Origin: Aotearoamyces nothofagi
Taxonomy: Eukaryota > Ascomycota > Leotiomycetes > Leotiales > Tympanidaceae
Assembly (NCBI GenBank): GCA_015345905.1
Contig: JADDTR010000007.1
Coordinates: 744,001-808,000 of the forward strand
DNA: 64,000 nt
Direction: 5' to 3'
Made by a program: the position numbers and the translations under genes. The notes beneath the pieces were generated by a model. It saw nothing but the letters and a program-made list of their open reading frames with translations, did no database searches and was not told the origin of the DNA. Positions 13,802 to 25,500 of the stretch are shown in pieces (the first letter of the stretch is position 1; each line of letters begins with the position of its first letter).

Positions 13802-15294
13802 TTAAGCAGCAACTGCAGCTATGTTTTCACGAGACTGTGCAGGCTCAATCCCAACACGCTCCTTAGCCAAGATATCTACCAACAACGGGCTTGGTCGACT
13901 ATCTTTAGTAGGAGATATAGTCTTCTGGTTGTTCTTATACCGCTGAACGTTCTCAATGTACATGTCAAAGAGGAAAGAAGAGTCCATTGGGCCACCCTTT
14001 GCTTCAGGATGGAATTGAGTTGAGAAGATTGGACGAGTCTTGTGGATCATGCCTATTCGGAAATATTAGCCATCATTATATCAAAAAATAACAAGACAGC
14101 CTACCTTCGTTACTGCCATCATTCAGGTTCACAAAGTACTCCTTAAACTCTGATGGAAGTGTCGTGGTGTCTACAGCATATCCGTGGTTCTGACTGGTAA
14201 TGTGGCATTGGCCAGTAGTCAAGTCAAGAGCTGGGATGTTGTGGGCGCGGTTACCGTACTTCATCTTGATAGTGCGAGCACCAGCTGCAATAGCCAAAAG
14301 TTGGTGACCAAGACATATACCCATAACAGGGATTTGCGAAGACTCCATGAGACGGGCCAAGTGGTAAACAGTTTCCTGGCAGTGGGTTGGATCACCTGGG
14401 CCATTGGAGATGAAAACACCGTCAAAGTGGTGTGCAACCTTGTGGATTGGGAAGTCATATGGAAAGACAGTGACACTGGCACCACGTCCAACCAAGCTTC
14501 TAAGGATGTTCTCCTTGACACCACAGTCGATAACAGCCACGTGCATATCGCCAGTCTGAGAGCTGACATGGAAAGGAGCCTTGGTGCTGACTTTTTTCAC
14601 CAAGTTGATCTGCTCAGGATCGATAAAAGCCTCGTCCTGATCGGCATCGTACTCCTCTCCAATGGTTATACGGGCAAGAGAAGAACCCTCTTCACGTAGG
14701 TAAGTAACAATGGCGCGAGTATCAACCCCGGAAATGGCCGGGACGCCTTCACGGGCACACCATTCACTCAGACTCTCCACAGCGGTCCAATGGCTATATT
14801 TCTCTGCATAATCAGCCACAACAACACCGACGCACTGGATATGCGGAGACTCGAAATATTTGAGCAGGCCGAACTCATCACGGGCGGAGGATGGGACACC
14901 GTAGTTTCCAATCAATGGTTGGGTGAAAACGAGGATTTGTCCACGGTATGACGGATCAGTCATGGACTCTGGGTATCCGACAAGAGAAGTCGTGAAGACA
15001 GCTTCACCAGAAATATTCGATTTGGCACCGAAGGACTTGCCATGGAAGACAGGTCCATCCTTTGAGATTATCAGCCCACATTCCTCGTTCAAGCAAATTG
15101 CTTTCTAAACATACCCTGATTGTGAAGGTTGCTCGGTCGTGCGAGATAGGGGTTGCACGAGAGCGGGTGACGGGCATAGCACGTCCAGCGCTTCCTTCAA
15201 CGGTGGCTAGGAATCGAGTTTGCTGGACGATCCTGGCAGTGAGCGCAAGGCCCGTCGACCTGAAAGTCGTGGGCTTTACAAATCGTGAGAACAT
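13802..15294 (-). CDS. arg2: carbamoyl-phosphate synthase, arginine-specific, small (glutaminase) subunit, mitochondrial
   Basis: Three exons (15294-15115, 15059-14105, 14052-13802) encode about 461 residues, close to the usual size of fungal Arg-2/Cpa1. Residues 1 to about 45 are rich in Arg, Ser and Thr with few acids, as in a mitochondrial presequence. The N-terminal domain follows ([29 protein letters not shown]). The class I glutamine amidotransferase domain shows FISNGPGDP, the nucleophile in GICLGHQ (Cys about 309), and the His-Glu pair in QFHPEA (about 393 and 395). The enzyme hydrolyses glutamine and passes ammonia to the large subunit to make carbamoyl phosphate for arginine. The intron acceptors restore TIR-DGPVF and [10 protein letters not shown] without loss. 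Upstream lies a spliced arginine attenuator peptide, so arginine probably represses translation. The main ATG has A at -3, a stronger context than that of the uORF. Confidence 0.95.
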
Positions 15295-15339
15295 AATTGG
15301 CAGGGGCAATTGAAGATATTCGTAGTGGTAAAGGGACAA

Positions 15340-15675
15340 TTAAAGTCCTTGTGCTTTCCAGATTTGATCTACAAGGTTTCTGGTCAGTATCGGCGGTGAA
15401 GGATGAGTGTTGAGTCATACCTGAAAGATAGTCCTAGAGATGGAGGTTAGCCATTAGTCCTTGGGAAATGTACGTTTGCTGAAATATAACAAGTAGAGCG
15501 CTTAAAAGACTTTGATCATATTGTGAACAATGGGAAGGCAGGATTGACATTCGCGGGGAGGACCGATGCTACGATCTACAGCCCAAAGCATATAAAGGAC
15601 GGTTGAGGCACACTTGAGAGAACTATAACAGACATGCAAACGTACCTGTGAAACCTGTGACGGCGAAACACTCAT
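15340..15675 (-). CDS. arginine attenuator peptide (AAP) uORF, spliced with a 13-base microexon
   Basis: Three short exons encode a 23-residue peptide: 15675-15646 (MSVSPSQVSQ), 15433-15421 (DYLS plus the first base of the next codon), and 15368-15340 (completing Asp, then QIWKAQGL and stop). The spliced peptide matches the fungal arginine attenuator peptide core SQDYLSD followed two residues later by Trp. In Neurospora the Asp of QDYLS is essential. Introns 15645-15434 and 15420-15369 have GTACGT and GTATGA donors, CTAAC and CTGAC branch points, and CTCTAG and TTGTAG acceptors. The stop lies 45 bases before the main ATG. The uORF start has a weak context (C at -3), which fits the leaky scanning known for this leader. 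With arginine, the nascent peptide stalls the ribosome at its stop codon and lowers translation of the main frame. Confidence 0.93.
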
Positions 15676-17760
15676 ACGCGCAACGTTTGCTCTTCTACTG
15701 CTAGAGCAGCGTGTTAGGAAAGGTAGAAATTGTGCCTTTGGAGTACAATTGGGATGCGGGAGGAGTCTGTGTTCTGGCTTGGTGCGGTGCCACAGGCGAA
15801 ATCGTGAGAAATCTACCTTAGCGGGGCTGGACACCTAGCGCAGAGGCTAGACTCGAACGAGCGAGATTTTCACCACGCCGGCGTGCGGCCCTGCAGCTCG
15901 AGCTCCTCGAGTACCGTGCGGCGCCTTTAGGAGCGTAGTATTGCGTTTTACTGCACCTCCAGAGAGCTTTTACTGCCCGTTTTTTTAAGGCTTCGTCAAG
16001 CAATGCTACCGTGCGCAAGCATGCGTCAACACTAAGAATCCTGCATCTCGTCTGCTTGAGTGGCGGTAATTCCCTCGCCAAGGCCTTAGCTACGCCGTGT
16101 ACAGGACAAGTACAGTACAAACTAGGTGCGGCAGTATATCACGACCAGCGAGGGGGGGCATTCGCCATAAGGGGTTCGGTACTACAAACACATCTGATTG
16201 GTGACAACAGCGCTATAATGGAGTTGTACGCAATGCTGCGCAGTTTGGAAATATAGAAATGATCGATTGTACGAGATATCATTGGTGGTAGTAAGTCATC
16301 ATGCGCACAGCAGAACAGCATTCGCCGCCGTTGTCGCGCCGTCTCTGGGCACAGTGAGAAATCCTCTTAAAGAGCACTTGATTCAACGTGGTGCGGCACT
16401 GCGGACGCCTCTTATCTACACGCCGCACCTTAAGGTTTTACGAAGATTAATATGTAATTCGGCTGCGGATTCCTCGCCACGGATGTCTACTGTGTATAAT
16501 TCCTGGGGTTAAGCCCAGGCGAGACGCTATGCGTACCATGTGCACGTATCTCCACTGAAACTCAAGAGTCACGTGAGTCTAATATAGACCAATCAGATGG
16601 TTGTGAATCCTCATCCATCCTCATATTACTTTACTCTTACTTTATATTTTATCTTTGATACACCTTGTGCTACTCGGGATTATACATCAGCTTCACATTA
16701 AAAAGATTCAGCCCCCGCGTGCCATCGCCAGATTTGAATGGGGACCGGCTTGAACATCCAATCCATGCCATCTCTCGCATGCCCTCCAGTCTTAGTCCTA
16801 CCACCCAATGTGTCTCTATATGCTCACCTCTCATCAAGCCATACGCTTCCGTTTTCTAAAGAGCCACAACGGCCTCCTTAATCAACAGGTCACTAACACC
16901 CTTGTCGTATGTTGTCCTCTTTCTCATGAACTCTGAGAAGGCGTCGTCTACCCAGACCCAGATCTCTGTCTCATCCGAATCGATAGAAACGTTGCCCTCC
17001 ACCACAGCCCCAGACCTCTCGACCGTATATACTCACGATCTGAACCATTTCATCATACGCTAAAAAGAATTAACTTTTTCCGGTCTAAGACTCTAATGTC
17101 CGATCGAGATGGGTATATGCTACGAGGATTCAGGTAAAGCGGCAAATCCTCCTGCGCTAATCAGCCATGTGGTCCAGATTTCAATGGTGTCGAGAGCTGG
17201 ATGTATTCCCAACAAAGGTTCAGGCCTCAGGTCGCGACCAATTCCATCGAACGGGGTGATGGACCTTGGCATACTGCCTCAGCAGATCCTAGTGGCTCGG
17301 CACATAGCGCAGATTTCGTCTTCCTCTCTCGCTATCGAATATTTAGAGTTTTTGATCCAGCATTTATTGTGGATATTTACCTCTGCCATTGAAGTAAGCA
17401 TCGACCTCTATACGTTTGCCTGGGGAGTGATGGTAGCATACAGGCTGTTGTGGATTCTATCAGTTTCCGTACTGTTTATAGTCAGAATGGATATTGGCGG
17501 TCATAGTAATGGCTTTAAAAATACTCCAAGATTTTGGAAGTAGTGGTGGTAATATAGGCTCCAAAGTTAGCATCCTATAAAGAAAATGTAAGTATTCATA
17601 CCGTATATTTTCTTTTCAATTCAGACATGATCCGTTGTAACGACCCTTACACATGCTGTTTGCCAAACAATTTATGACGAACGCTGAGGTGCGGCCGAAT
17701 CTAGTCGACAAATGTTGTCATATTCTTATAACCCTAAGAAACTGTATATTTTTATTAAGC
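15676..17760. other. intergenic stretch with a probable decayed gene
   Basis: This lies between the AAP leader and the end of the ETF-beta gene. The first part (about 15676-16100) should hold the arg2 promoter and transcript start. No intact gene is visible in the rest. Gene-like peptide pieces on the minus strand between 16856 and about 17580 are listed separately. A CACGTG site lies at 16570-16575. Confidence 0.4.
16856..17032 (-). pseudogene. C-terminal remnant of an unidentified gene
   Basis: A 58-codon open stretch on the minus strand ends at a stop at 16858-16856 and reads like a real acidic, amphipathic C-terminus. It includes VVEGNVSIDSDETEIWVWVDD followed by AFSEFMRKRTTYDKGVSDLL and IKEAVVAL. 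Further upstream on the same strand, up to about 17580, more protein-like pieces appear in changing frames, such as GRDLRPEPLLGIHPALDT with IEIWTTWLISAGGF, and GKRIEVDAYFNGRG. They are separated by stops and no splice set joins them cleanly. I read this as a gene worn down by frameshifts and stops, though an unusual multi-exon gene is possible. The family was not recognised. Confidence 0.35.
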
Positions 17761-18710
17761 CTATAGTGCTCCGAGTTCCTTCAACTTCGCAATCATTCCA
17801 TCCACATCGTTCACTTTTCCTCCTCCTGTCCGCGCCGGTGGTTCTACAGAGGTCAGCAATTGTCTCATAGATACCCTCACTCAAGCAGCGACAACCTACC
17901 AGTAACCTTCAGTATCTTCAACCTCTTCTCACCATCCACACCATAATCACTCAACTTCTTCTTCTCCAGCTTCTTCTTCTTCGCCTTCATGATATTAGGC
18001 AAGCTCGCATAGCGCGGCTCGTTCAAACGCAAGTCGGCTGTAATAATCAAAGGAAGCTTCGCTCTCAGAGTCTCCACACCACCATCCACCTCTCTTGTAA
18101 CCTTCACAAAATCTCCCTTCTCAAACTCCACCTTGCTCGCTTGTGTCGCCTGGCTCCACCCCAGTAGGCCGGCAAGCATCTGGCCAGTCTGGTTCGCATC
18201 ATCGTCGATTGACTGCTTACCTAGGAAGACCAAGTTCCGGTTCTCCTCCTTGACGACAGCCGCGAGTAGCTTCGCAACGCTCAAAGGCTCGATCTCATCG
18301 CCGTCTTTTGTCTCGACATGAATGCTCCGATCTGCGCCCATCGCCATTGCCGTTCGTAAAATGTCGGCGGCCTTTGGTGGACCAGCAGAGAAAGCTAGGA
18401 TGTCTTCGACACCACCTGGGGCAGACTTCTTCTCGCGAATACGGACGGATTCTTCGATTGAGAGCTCGTCGAAGGGGTTCATGCTATGCTTTACACCTGC
18501 TGTCTCAATTGCCGTTTGGGCTTTGTTAACACGAGGCTTGACCTATAGAATCTAAGTGTTAGCAGCAATTCAAAGCTAGACCCCATCTCTGGGGAAGGAC
18601 AGCAAAGAGCTTGCAGCTATCGCAATTTTAAGAGGAACTGCAAGAGAAGAGAGACTTGCAGCATAGTCAATGACCCGCTTCACGGGGACCAGAATCCTTA
18701 ATGCAGACAT
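17761..18710 (-). CDS. electron transfer flavoprotein beta subunit, mitochondrial
   Basis: Three exons (18710-18660, 18542-17900, 17843-17761) give 258 residues, the normal length for the family. The N-terminus MSALRILVPVKRVIDYA joins VKPRVNKAQTAIETAGVKHS and MNPFDELSIEESVRIREK, the classic ETF-beta start that folds around AMP. AMGADRSIHVE, QSIDDDANQTGQ, the signature region LPLIITADLRLNEPRYASLPNIMKAKKK, and a lysine-rich C-terminus ending AKLKELGAL follow. With the alpha subunit it carries electrons from mitochondrial acyl-CoA and amino-acid dehydrogenases to ETF-ubiquinone oxidoreductase. The 117-base first intron begins with GC instead of GT (GCAAGT). This is well supported, because only that junction joins the conserved DYA and VKPRVNK. 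A CACGTG site lies about 135 bases upstream of the ATG. Confidence 0.95.
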
Positions 18711-20360
18711 AGCGACCTCGTGTTTACGTGAAGCACGAGGAGGTGTAGTGTTCAGACTCGAGCTCGGCAATGTTCACGACGTTCGGCATTCCCCACGTTT
18801 TGGCGATGTCGGCGTCAGGCCGAGGGATTGATTAGATCTTTTGCACGTGACGTTAAAGTATACCCCACAGTATCACGATCATGACAAACATACTCCGTTG
18901 GAGATCGCGACTGGGTTTTATATTATCACTAGACATATGACTGGATATTGTATAGTGTGCGGCACGGGAGATGGAAGGACAAGGTCAACAGGAAGCGATT
19001 CTGGTTTGAACTTTGAAACTTCCGACATTTATATAGGCTACCATTTATTCCTTCGAAAGCAATTATAAATGCCACCTTTCCCTAAATCCTTTATAGAAAG
19101 GATGCCAGTGGAATATATACTGCATGGCTCCGCTTTAAGTCTTTCCATGTACGGTGACCGTAACTTGCACGAAAATTCTCTAATTTGAATATCTCAAAGA
19201 AAGAAGAAACAGGGGTATATGGTGGCTGTTGCGAGTGGCTTTCTTTAATTATGCTAATGTCAGAGTGTGCCAGCCTTACAGATCGTATCGCCATGAAGAC
19301 CAGAACACCAGGGCCATAATATCATTACTTCTAAACCTGGATTCTATATTTAGTAATCGTCGTGGAATGAACATGAGAGCTCGCTATATTTATATATCTA
19401 CCATCTATCTGGTCATTTCTAACTGGGTAGCCATAACACAATTTCCCCGCTCTCTCACAATCTCACAGCTATTCGCACGCACAGCTTGGTCATGCTGCGC
19501 TATGCAGTGCTAAAGACTCAGCGCCCTATTTTCGGCTCTCAGCTTCTATACGTTGTCTTCTCGAGGCCTAGTCCTACGGCAAAGACCCCGCACGCATAGC
19601 CGCGAGTAAGAAAAAAGATCCGGAGGAGCGCAGCCCGGGCACGTCTGACGTCCGCATCTGTTGCGAAATAGAGTGTGATTTATGCCTAACTATGTAAAAG
19701 TCTATGAATTATTCGCTGTCCTTATGCTCCCACTGGTGCTACCCGGAGATCACGTGCGCTAAATGTTAACAGCATCGGTATAGGACGAAGAATTCAAAAC
19801 CAACTCTTTTGTCCCATCCCTAAGCACCAGCGCACGAGTTAAAAGCCCTCCCCCCCTCCCAAAATTCCATTGCGGCATGAGGGCTGCATTTGGATTCACC
19901 AGCACATCGATTCGCTATCCGATTACGCGACCCCAGGATGGAAACCTCCTAGATAGACCAGAGCGCGCAGATAGCACAGCCCCCAGAACCCAGGACATTG
20001 GTGTCCTTGCATCATGCATGATGTGTGATGTGTGATATCTACACAGGCATGCCAGGCCTCATTCATTCTCATGGTTCGATGGAGATTTGATAGGCTGGAT
20101 TACGGCAGGAAAACGCGCTTTGCTCCCGGTCCTTGCTCCCAAACGCGAGGCATGGAGAGCTTGTTTTTTCAACCGAATGCTTGTTTTCCAACCTTGCCGG
20201 CCTGAGTAGCAGGAATCTTCTGACGTGGACTGGGCTGGGCGTAAGTGGCTTAGAACTTGACAAGCATATATATTTCCTTGTCGGCGCAATGATGATTTCA
20301 GATTGCACATATGGGTATATGCGTGCTATGTTTTGTATTTTAGCTAGCCTTTTTGGCTAC
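18711..20360. other. intergenic, no gene seen
   Basis: Divergent spacer between ETF-beta (minus) and the CE3 esterase (plus). CACGTG sites are at 18844-18849 and 19751-19756. Only short conflicting frames occur. The frame of the esterase is open upstream through ATGs at 20319 and 20328, which are alternative starts. Confidence 0.45.
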
Positions 20361-21397
20361 ATGTCGTTATGGGTTTCTCTCCTGTTTTGTGGTGAGTTTG
20401 TCATACAGTAACGAGGCTGCCTATGCTTATATCGACAGCTTTTGTTTCCGCCTCAGACTTACCTACTGAGTTGTCAATAAAGTCTAATGGTCCCTATATA
20501 TGGGATCGCGAGGTTGCTTCTGGCTCGTTGCCTGTCGAGCCGCATCTCAGAATTCTCCCGCTAGGTGCATCTATAACTCTAGGTGTAGGGTCAACCGATG
20601 GAAACGGCTACCGGCAAGCGCTCCGAAATAGTCTTGTCTGCGGAGGAACCGTTGTAAATATGGTTGGCAGTGTCAAACATGGCACCATGGTGGATAACGA
20701 TGTCGAAGGCTGGCCTGGATACGTCATTGACCGGATCGCAACTAAAGCATTACTATCACTTCCAGATCTCCCCAATCTCGTTCTCGTCTACGCCGGAACG
20801 AACGATATGTTAGAAAATCTAGAAGTCGCTACTGCCCATATCAGAATGAGTGCGTTGCTGGGTGAGATTTTCGCATCGGTTCCAGGAACTACAGTTCTCG
20901 TCGCGAAGCTCCTACCAAATGGCAACGCAGCGGCGGCAGCGAATTCGCAAATATACAACAAGAACCTCGAGGGTATGATCAGTGCTCGGCAAGCCGAAGG
21001 AGACAAGGTGCTCTTGCTTGATATGGCTCCGTTCAGCCTCGCGGATATTGGCCCGGATGGTACCCATCCTACAGATGTGGGCTACGAGATGATGGCCGTT
21101 TATTGGCACGCTGGCATCATAAACGCGACATTGCGTGGTTGGGTTACGGCCCCTGCCAATACGACGATACTGACCGACCCTGCTACGGGAGTAGCAACAT
21201 CGTGTGTGCAGACTTTGAGCAGTGCCATTAGCTTACTGGCCGCCACCCTCACTGCAAATGCAAATGCGACTGCAACTGCAACTCCAACTCCGATTACAGC
21301 TACACCAGCCAAGGCTAGTTCTGGCTCCGTACCTAAGGGATCTAAGGTAGCGCATTTGCTTATCGCAGGACTGGTTGCGCTTCCTCTCTTGACTTGA
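20361..21397 (+). CDS. secreted SGNH/GDSL esterase, carbohydrate esterase family 3 type, probably GPI-anchored
   Basis: Exon 20361-20391 and exon 20439-21397 are joined by a 47-base intron (329 residues). The joined N-terminus MSLWVSLLFCAFVSASDLP is a signal peptide; starts at 20319 or 20328 would only lengthen it. The SGNH blocks are clear: block I RILPLGASITLGVGSTDGNG with the nucleophile Ser in GAS, block III YAGTNDML, and block V GPDGTHPTDVGY with the Asp-His pair. This arrangement is typical of CE3 acetylxylan esterases. After about residue 265 comes an Ala/Thr/Asn-rich linker (ANANATATATPTP), then a short spacer and a hydrophobic tail (HLLIAGLVALPLLT), as in GPI-anchored wall proteins. 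The expected role is removing acetyl groups from plant xylan or similar sugars at the cell surface. The exact substrate is inferred. Confidence 0.87.
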
Positions 21398-22542
21398 GAC
21401 AAGAAGACCTGTTCTACCAGTCAAGCTCAGCAGGGAGGAGCAACAACGCTCCAACGCAGAATACGTTTTGAGATGAAGGTCCTGGCGCCTTTGAGAAACA
21501 CCCGGTCTGGGACCATCATCAAGTCCTCTCAGCTCGTCTCACAGCGCCGTGGGATACCAGCCTCAAGACGCCCTCCTACCCGTGCCGCGCTCTTCAATCC
21601 GGCCCTCCGTCCTCCCTCCACCCGAACCATACTGGATCCAGCGAGAGAGAGAGACCAGAGGCATGATGACGTTACCGCTCGGTTTATCGGCCAAGAAGCC
21701 ACATGCAGCTGTATAGACCAAGCAAGGAATACCAAAACGAGTCTCGCATATCCGAAACCAACTTCCAAGCTATCCAATCCATATCCTACGCGGTAGATAG
21801 GGGCGTCGGCCCGGCATATCTCCTCCTACCTCTCCAACACCCCTGTCAAAACCATCCCCATCCGTCTCTTCCGCCGCCCGCACCTCTCCTGCCGAGCCCC
21901 CCCCCCAATCCGTCCCGTCGGCACCGGCAGTCTCATTTACGACCCCCGCTCTCCCCGACCTCTCCACGAGGTGTCGCTGTTCGGCGCCCCGAGACCCCTC
22001 GCTCCCGATCCGCGCCGGCATCGCGCCGGCATCGCGAGGCCCTGGGCAGAAATCTGCTGCGGCGCTGGCCTTGTTGCCGGCACCCGGGCTGGGTCTGTTG
22101 TGCGCGGAGAGGGCCGCTGCAGAGAGCAGCCGCGCGGAGGCGGGCGCGGGGACGTTTCGTTGGCAGGAAGGGTCGGGTCGGGTCTGCAGGCGGTGCGGTT
22201 TTCCGACGGAGCAGTAGCCGTGCGTCGCGCGTTTACGCCGCTGCCCTGGCTGCTGGGGTTGGTGGATGCCGTGAGGTCGAACGTGGGGGGTCGAATATAC
22301 TATGCATAGTCTTGCATACATCTGTCGTAGTTGGGACGCATCTCCTCGTCTACATGGGGGCTTGGGTGGTTTTGAGTGGCATCTCGCTTGATCGAACTAA
22401 CAGCGATCCAAAGACATCAGCAGGATTGCCTAGACTGGTGCGTGCAGCGAGTAGATAATCACTGCAGCTGTGCCGAAATCTCTAGTCTGCTCTGGCACAA
22501 TTCATATTGCTAAGAACCACCGAGAGAGTAATCAACTCGGGT
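21398..22542. other. GC-rich intergenic stretch with uncertain open frames
   Basis: Between the 3' ends of the CE3 gene and SLH1. The part from about 21800 to 22300 is very GC-rich, so several frames are open on both strands (for example 21703-22458 plus and 21770-22321 minus). The most gene-like piece is 21473-21796 on the plus strand. It starts at a good ATG and has an Arg-rich N-terminus that could be a mitochondrial presequence, but it lacks a recognisable domain. None is called as a gene. Confidence 0.35.
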
Positions 22543-25500
22543 CTACGGCCTTTCCTTGTCCTTTTTCCCGTCGTCCTCAGCCATAGGTACTGCAGGAATC
22601 TCTATACCCTTGATCTCATGCACCATACCCAGATAGCCGTCGCTCACTACGAAAACATCAAGCTTTCTCTCCTTATGCCCTTGTCCTCCTAATACAGCAA
22701 CAGGGATGATCTCTTCAGCCTCGGGTAGCTTGATCACCGCCCTAGCATGCGGTTTCGTCCCAATGCCAGCACTCCTCTCTTTGCCTCCATCGCCTGTCCT
22801 ACCAACAGCACTCCATCCGACTCTTTTCACAGCAAGCACTTCGTCCTTCGCCAAGTCCGCGACAACTACAAACCACCCTTCATTCTGGGGCTTTGGAAAA
22901 CGAGGAGCGTATATGCGGCATTCTCTCTCCTTAACCGCATTCTGGCGCGAGAGATTCACGGTTAAGCCCAATGCCGTGACGTTGGTCACTGATATATCCA
23001 GATTTGGGAGAATGTCTACGGCTTTAAGAAACGCCGCTCGACTTGAGGAGGGAACGTGAAGAATATTCGGTAGGGAGTTCACAAACTTTTGAGGCAGGCG
23101 CGTTAGCTCAACCAGATTGCGGGGAATATTCTTCACATTCTCTAAAGAGAGATCGGTCGACACTCCAGGTAATATGCTGAGTGGATTGTCAGAAGGCCAT
23201 CGAGCACACTTAATAGACTGTAGGAGCGTCATCATTTGTAGCGTGCTTGAAAGATATCCCAACTCGACCAGCGTGTCGATGCTTGCTTGAATGATTCGTA
23301 TTGACTGATCGAGAACACTATTCGCATCACCGACATAGTCTGATAGAGGCATCTCAATGCGGCTCATATATGCTTGTAGCAGTAAGAAGGACTTCACATG
23401 GGGGTCCCAGAGCGGCAGGTCGCCGAATGATTCGATGCTCAGCGGAAGATTCTTCGCCAGCTCTGCATTAATAAGGTCTTCGTTATGGCGGACGGGCAAT
23501 TCGTCATATTCGGTTGCACTAGACATCCACGATAGAACGTCTTCAAACGAGGCGTTGCGCTTCGCATGTTTGACGAGATGGCGTATGGTGCGATGCGATA
23601 AATAGTAATATGACATAATCTTTCCGAGTGGTGTAGGATCGACATCACCATTCTGGTGCAGTTCAAGACACTTGGATTCGGCAAGTTCACCAAGTGACTT
23701 GTCAACCATGTGAATCATGTAGTCATTGGCCATTTGCTGTGCTGCAATTGTGTTGTGTTCTTCGGCAGATATCTCCAGTCCATAGTAGCTAGGGTTCTTA
23801 TGGAGCCTCCTGAAAAAGAATGTCCAAGTTAAGTAATCAAGAGCATCTTGCATTGTTGCAATTGTTCCAGCGGATACTTCAGCTCCCAAATGATTGTCGA
23901 GGACATTGTGAAGAGATGATTCCACAGGAAAGCCGGTATGCAGGAAATGCTTGTAAAATGCTTTCTTTGAATCTTGAGTGAAGATGCGAGCAATTCCAGA
24001 CGTATCGAATTGCGGACGGCCGGCTCTTCCTAACATTTGGAGAACATCTGTCAGGTCCATATCTTTATAACCCTCGATTTTAGCATCAAAGAACTGGGTG
24101 CCTTTGACGACAACCAAATGAGCTGGAAGATTGACACCCCAAGCTAAGGTACTGGTTGCAACCAGAATCTGTATCTTGTTGTTTGCAAATAGCTCCTCAG
24201 AGAGTGAGCGATCAGATTCGACAAGACCAGCATGATGAAGTCCTATGCCAAAGCTCAGGGCCTCTTTTAATGCGTCATCTTTAACACGAGCAAGATTTAA
24301 TTGCAAATCGTCCTCGGACATTCTTACGAAGCGACGAGGATTGTCTTCCATGCCACAATAATTGATCAAGTCTTTAGCAGTGAGACGGGTCTGTCTGCGG
24401 GAAGCAACAAACACGATGACAGGCTTGTCAGGCGAATGTGTTTTGATAGCCAGGAAAGTTGGTCTATTCATCGATTGCATCAGGGGACTGAAGCCACGAA
24501 TTTCTGGGAAGCCATCGATGAAAATTTCCAGAGGAACTGGCCGCACAGAATGTCGGAAATTGAACAATCCCTCTTTGACTCCAAGCCAATTGCCGAGATC
24601 CATAGCATTGGCGCAGGCCGTAGACATGCCCATAAGCCTAACTGAATTCTTTGACTGAGAAGCAATGTAGTTCATTCTTGAAACGATGATTTCAAGAATT
24701 GGACCTCGATCACCACCAAGAAGGTGGATTTCGTCAATGATGACCAGACTGACCTGACGAACATATCCTCGAGTCTGCCAAGATCTGGAAATGCCATCCC
24801 ATTTCTCGGGAGTAGTAATAATTAGATCTGCATCTCTAATAGTTCGTGTATCTGGAGTATTATCCCCCGTGAGTTCCACAAGCTTCAAGCCCATTGCTTG
24901 AGTAAGGCGCGGTTTCCAATCCTTTACACGTTCACGGACCAATGCTTTCATTGGTGCAATATAGACAACCTTTGAGCCAGGATTGTCTCTTAATGACTGC
25001 CACATTGCCAGTTCGCAGGCGACTGTTTTACCACTTCCGGTTGGAGATCCGAGGAGGACATTAGCGGGAGTATGATAAAGGCAATGAAAAAGCTGTGTCT
25101 GCATAGGATTGAAGTATTGAAATCGTTTCGCGTATATTTCTTCAAGTAACGGGTTCTTCAACGCACTAATGGGCAATGGTTGAAGATTCAGCAGATCTGT
25201 GTAGACACTCTCTGTATCTGGTCGGATCAGATGCTGAAACGAAACAGGTGTGACGGTTTCTGCACCTAGCCATCTATCAGAGACAGCTCTTACGTAGATT
25301 TGCGAAGGTAACGGATCTGATAGAGGAATAGTAAAGTTGAGTTCGTGGGAGTCGTAAAGCTTTCTTCGATTTAGTAGGAAGAACTCGTGGTGATAAATTT
25401 CGGAAGTTTCCGAGTTTTCCACCCAAATCCAATAAGACTCAGAGGTTCCGTTATGGCGATCATTCCACCGAAAGTCTGCAGTGATATCCAAATGAATCCT

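Noticed and set aside
14184-14699. 171-codon plus-strand frame
   Set aside because: It is the shadow of the conserved carbamoyl-phosphate synthase exon on the minus strand.
21703-22458. Plus and minus open frames in the GC-rich spacer after the CE3 gene
   Set aside because: GC-rich DNA keeps many frames open; no motif or conserved-looking stretch was found.
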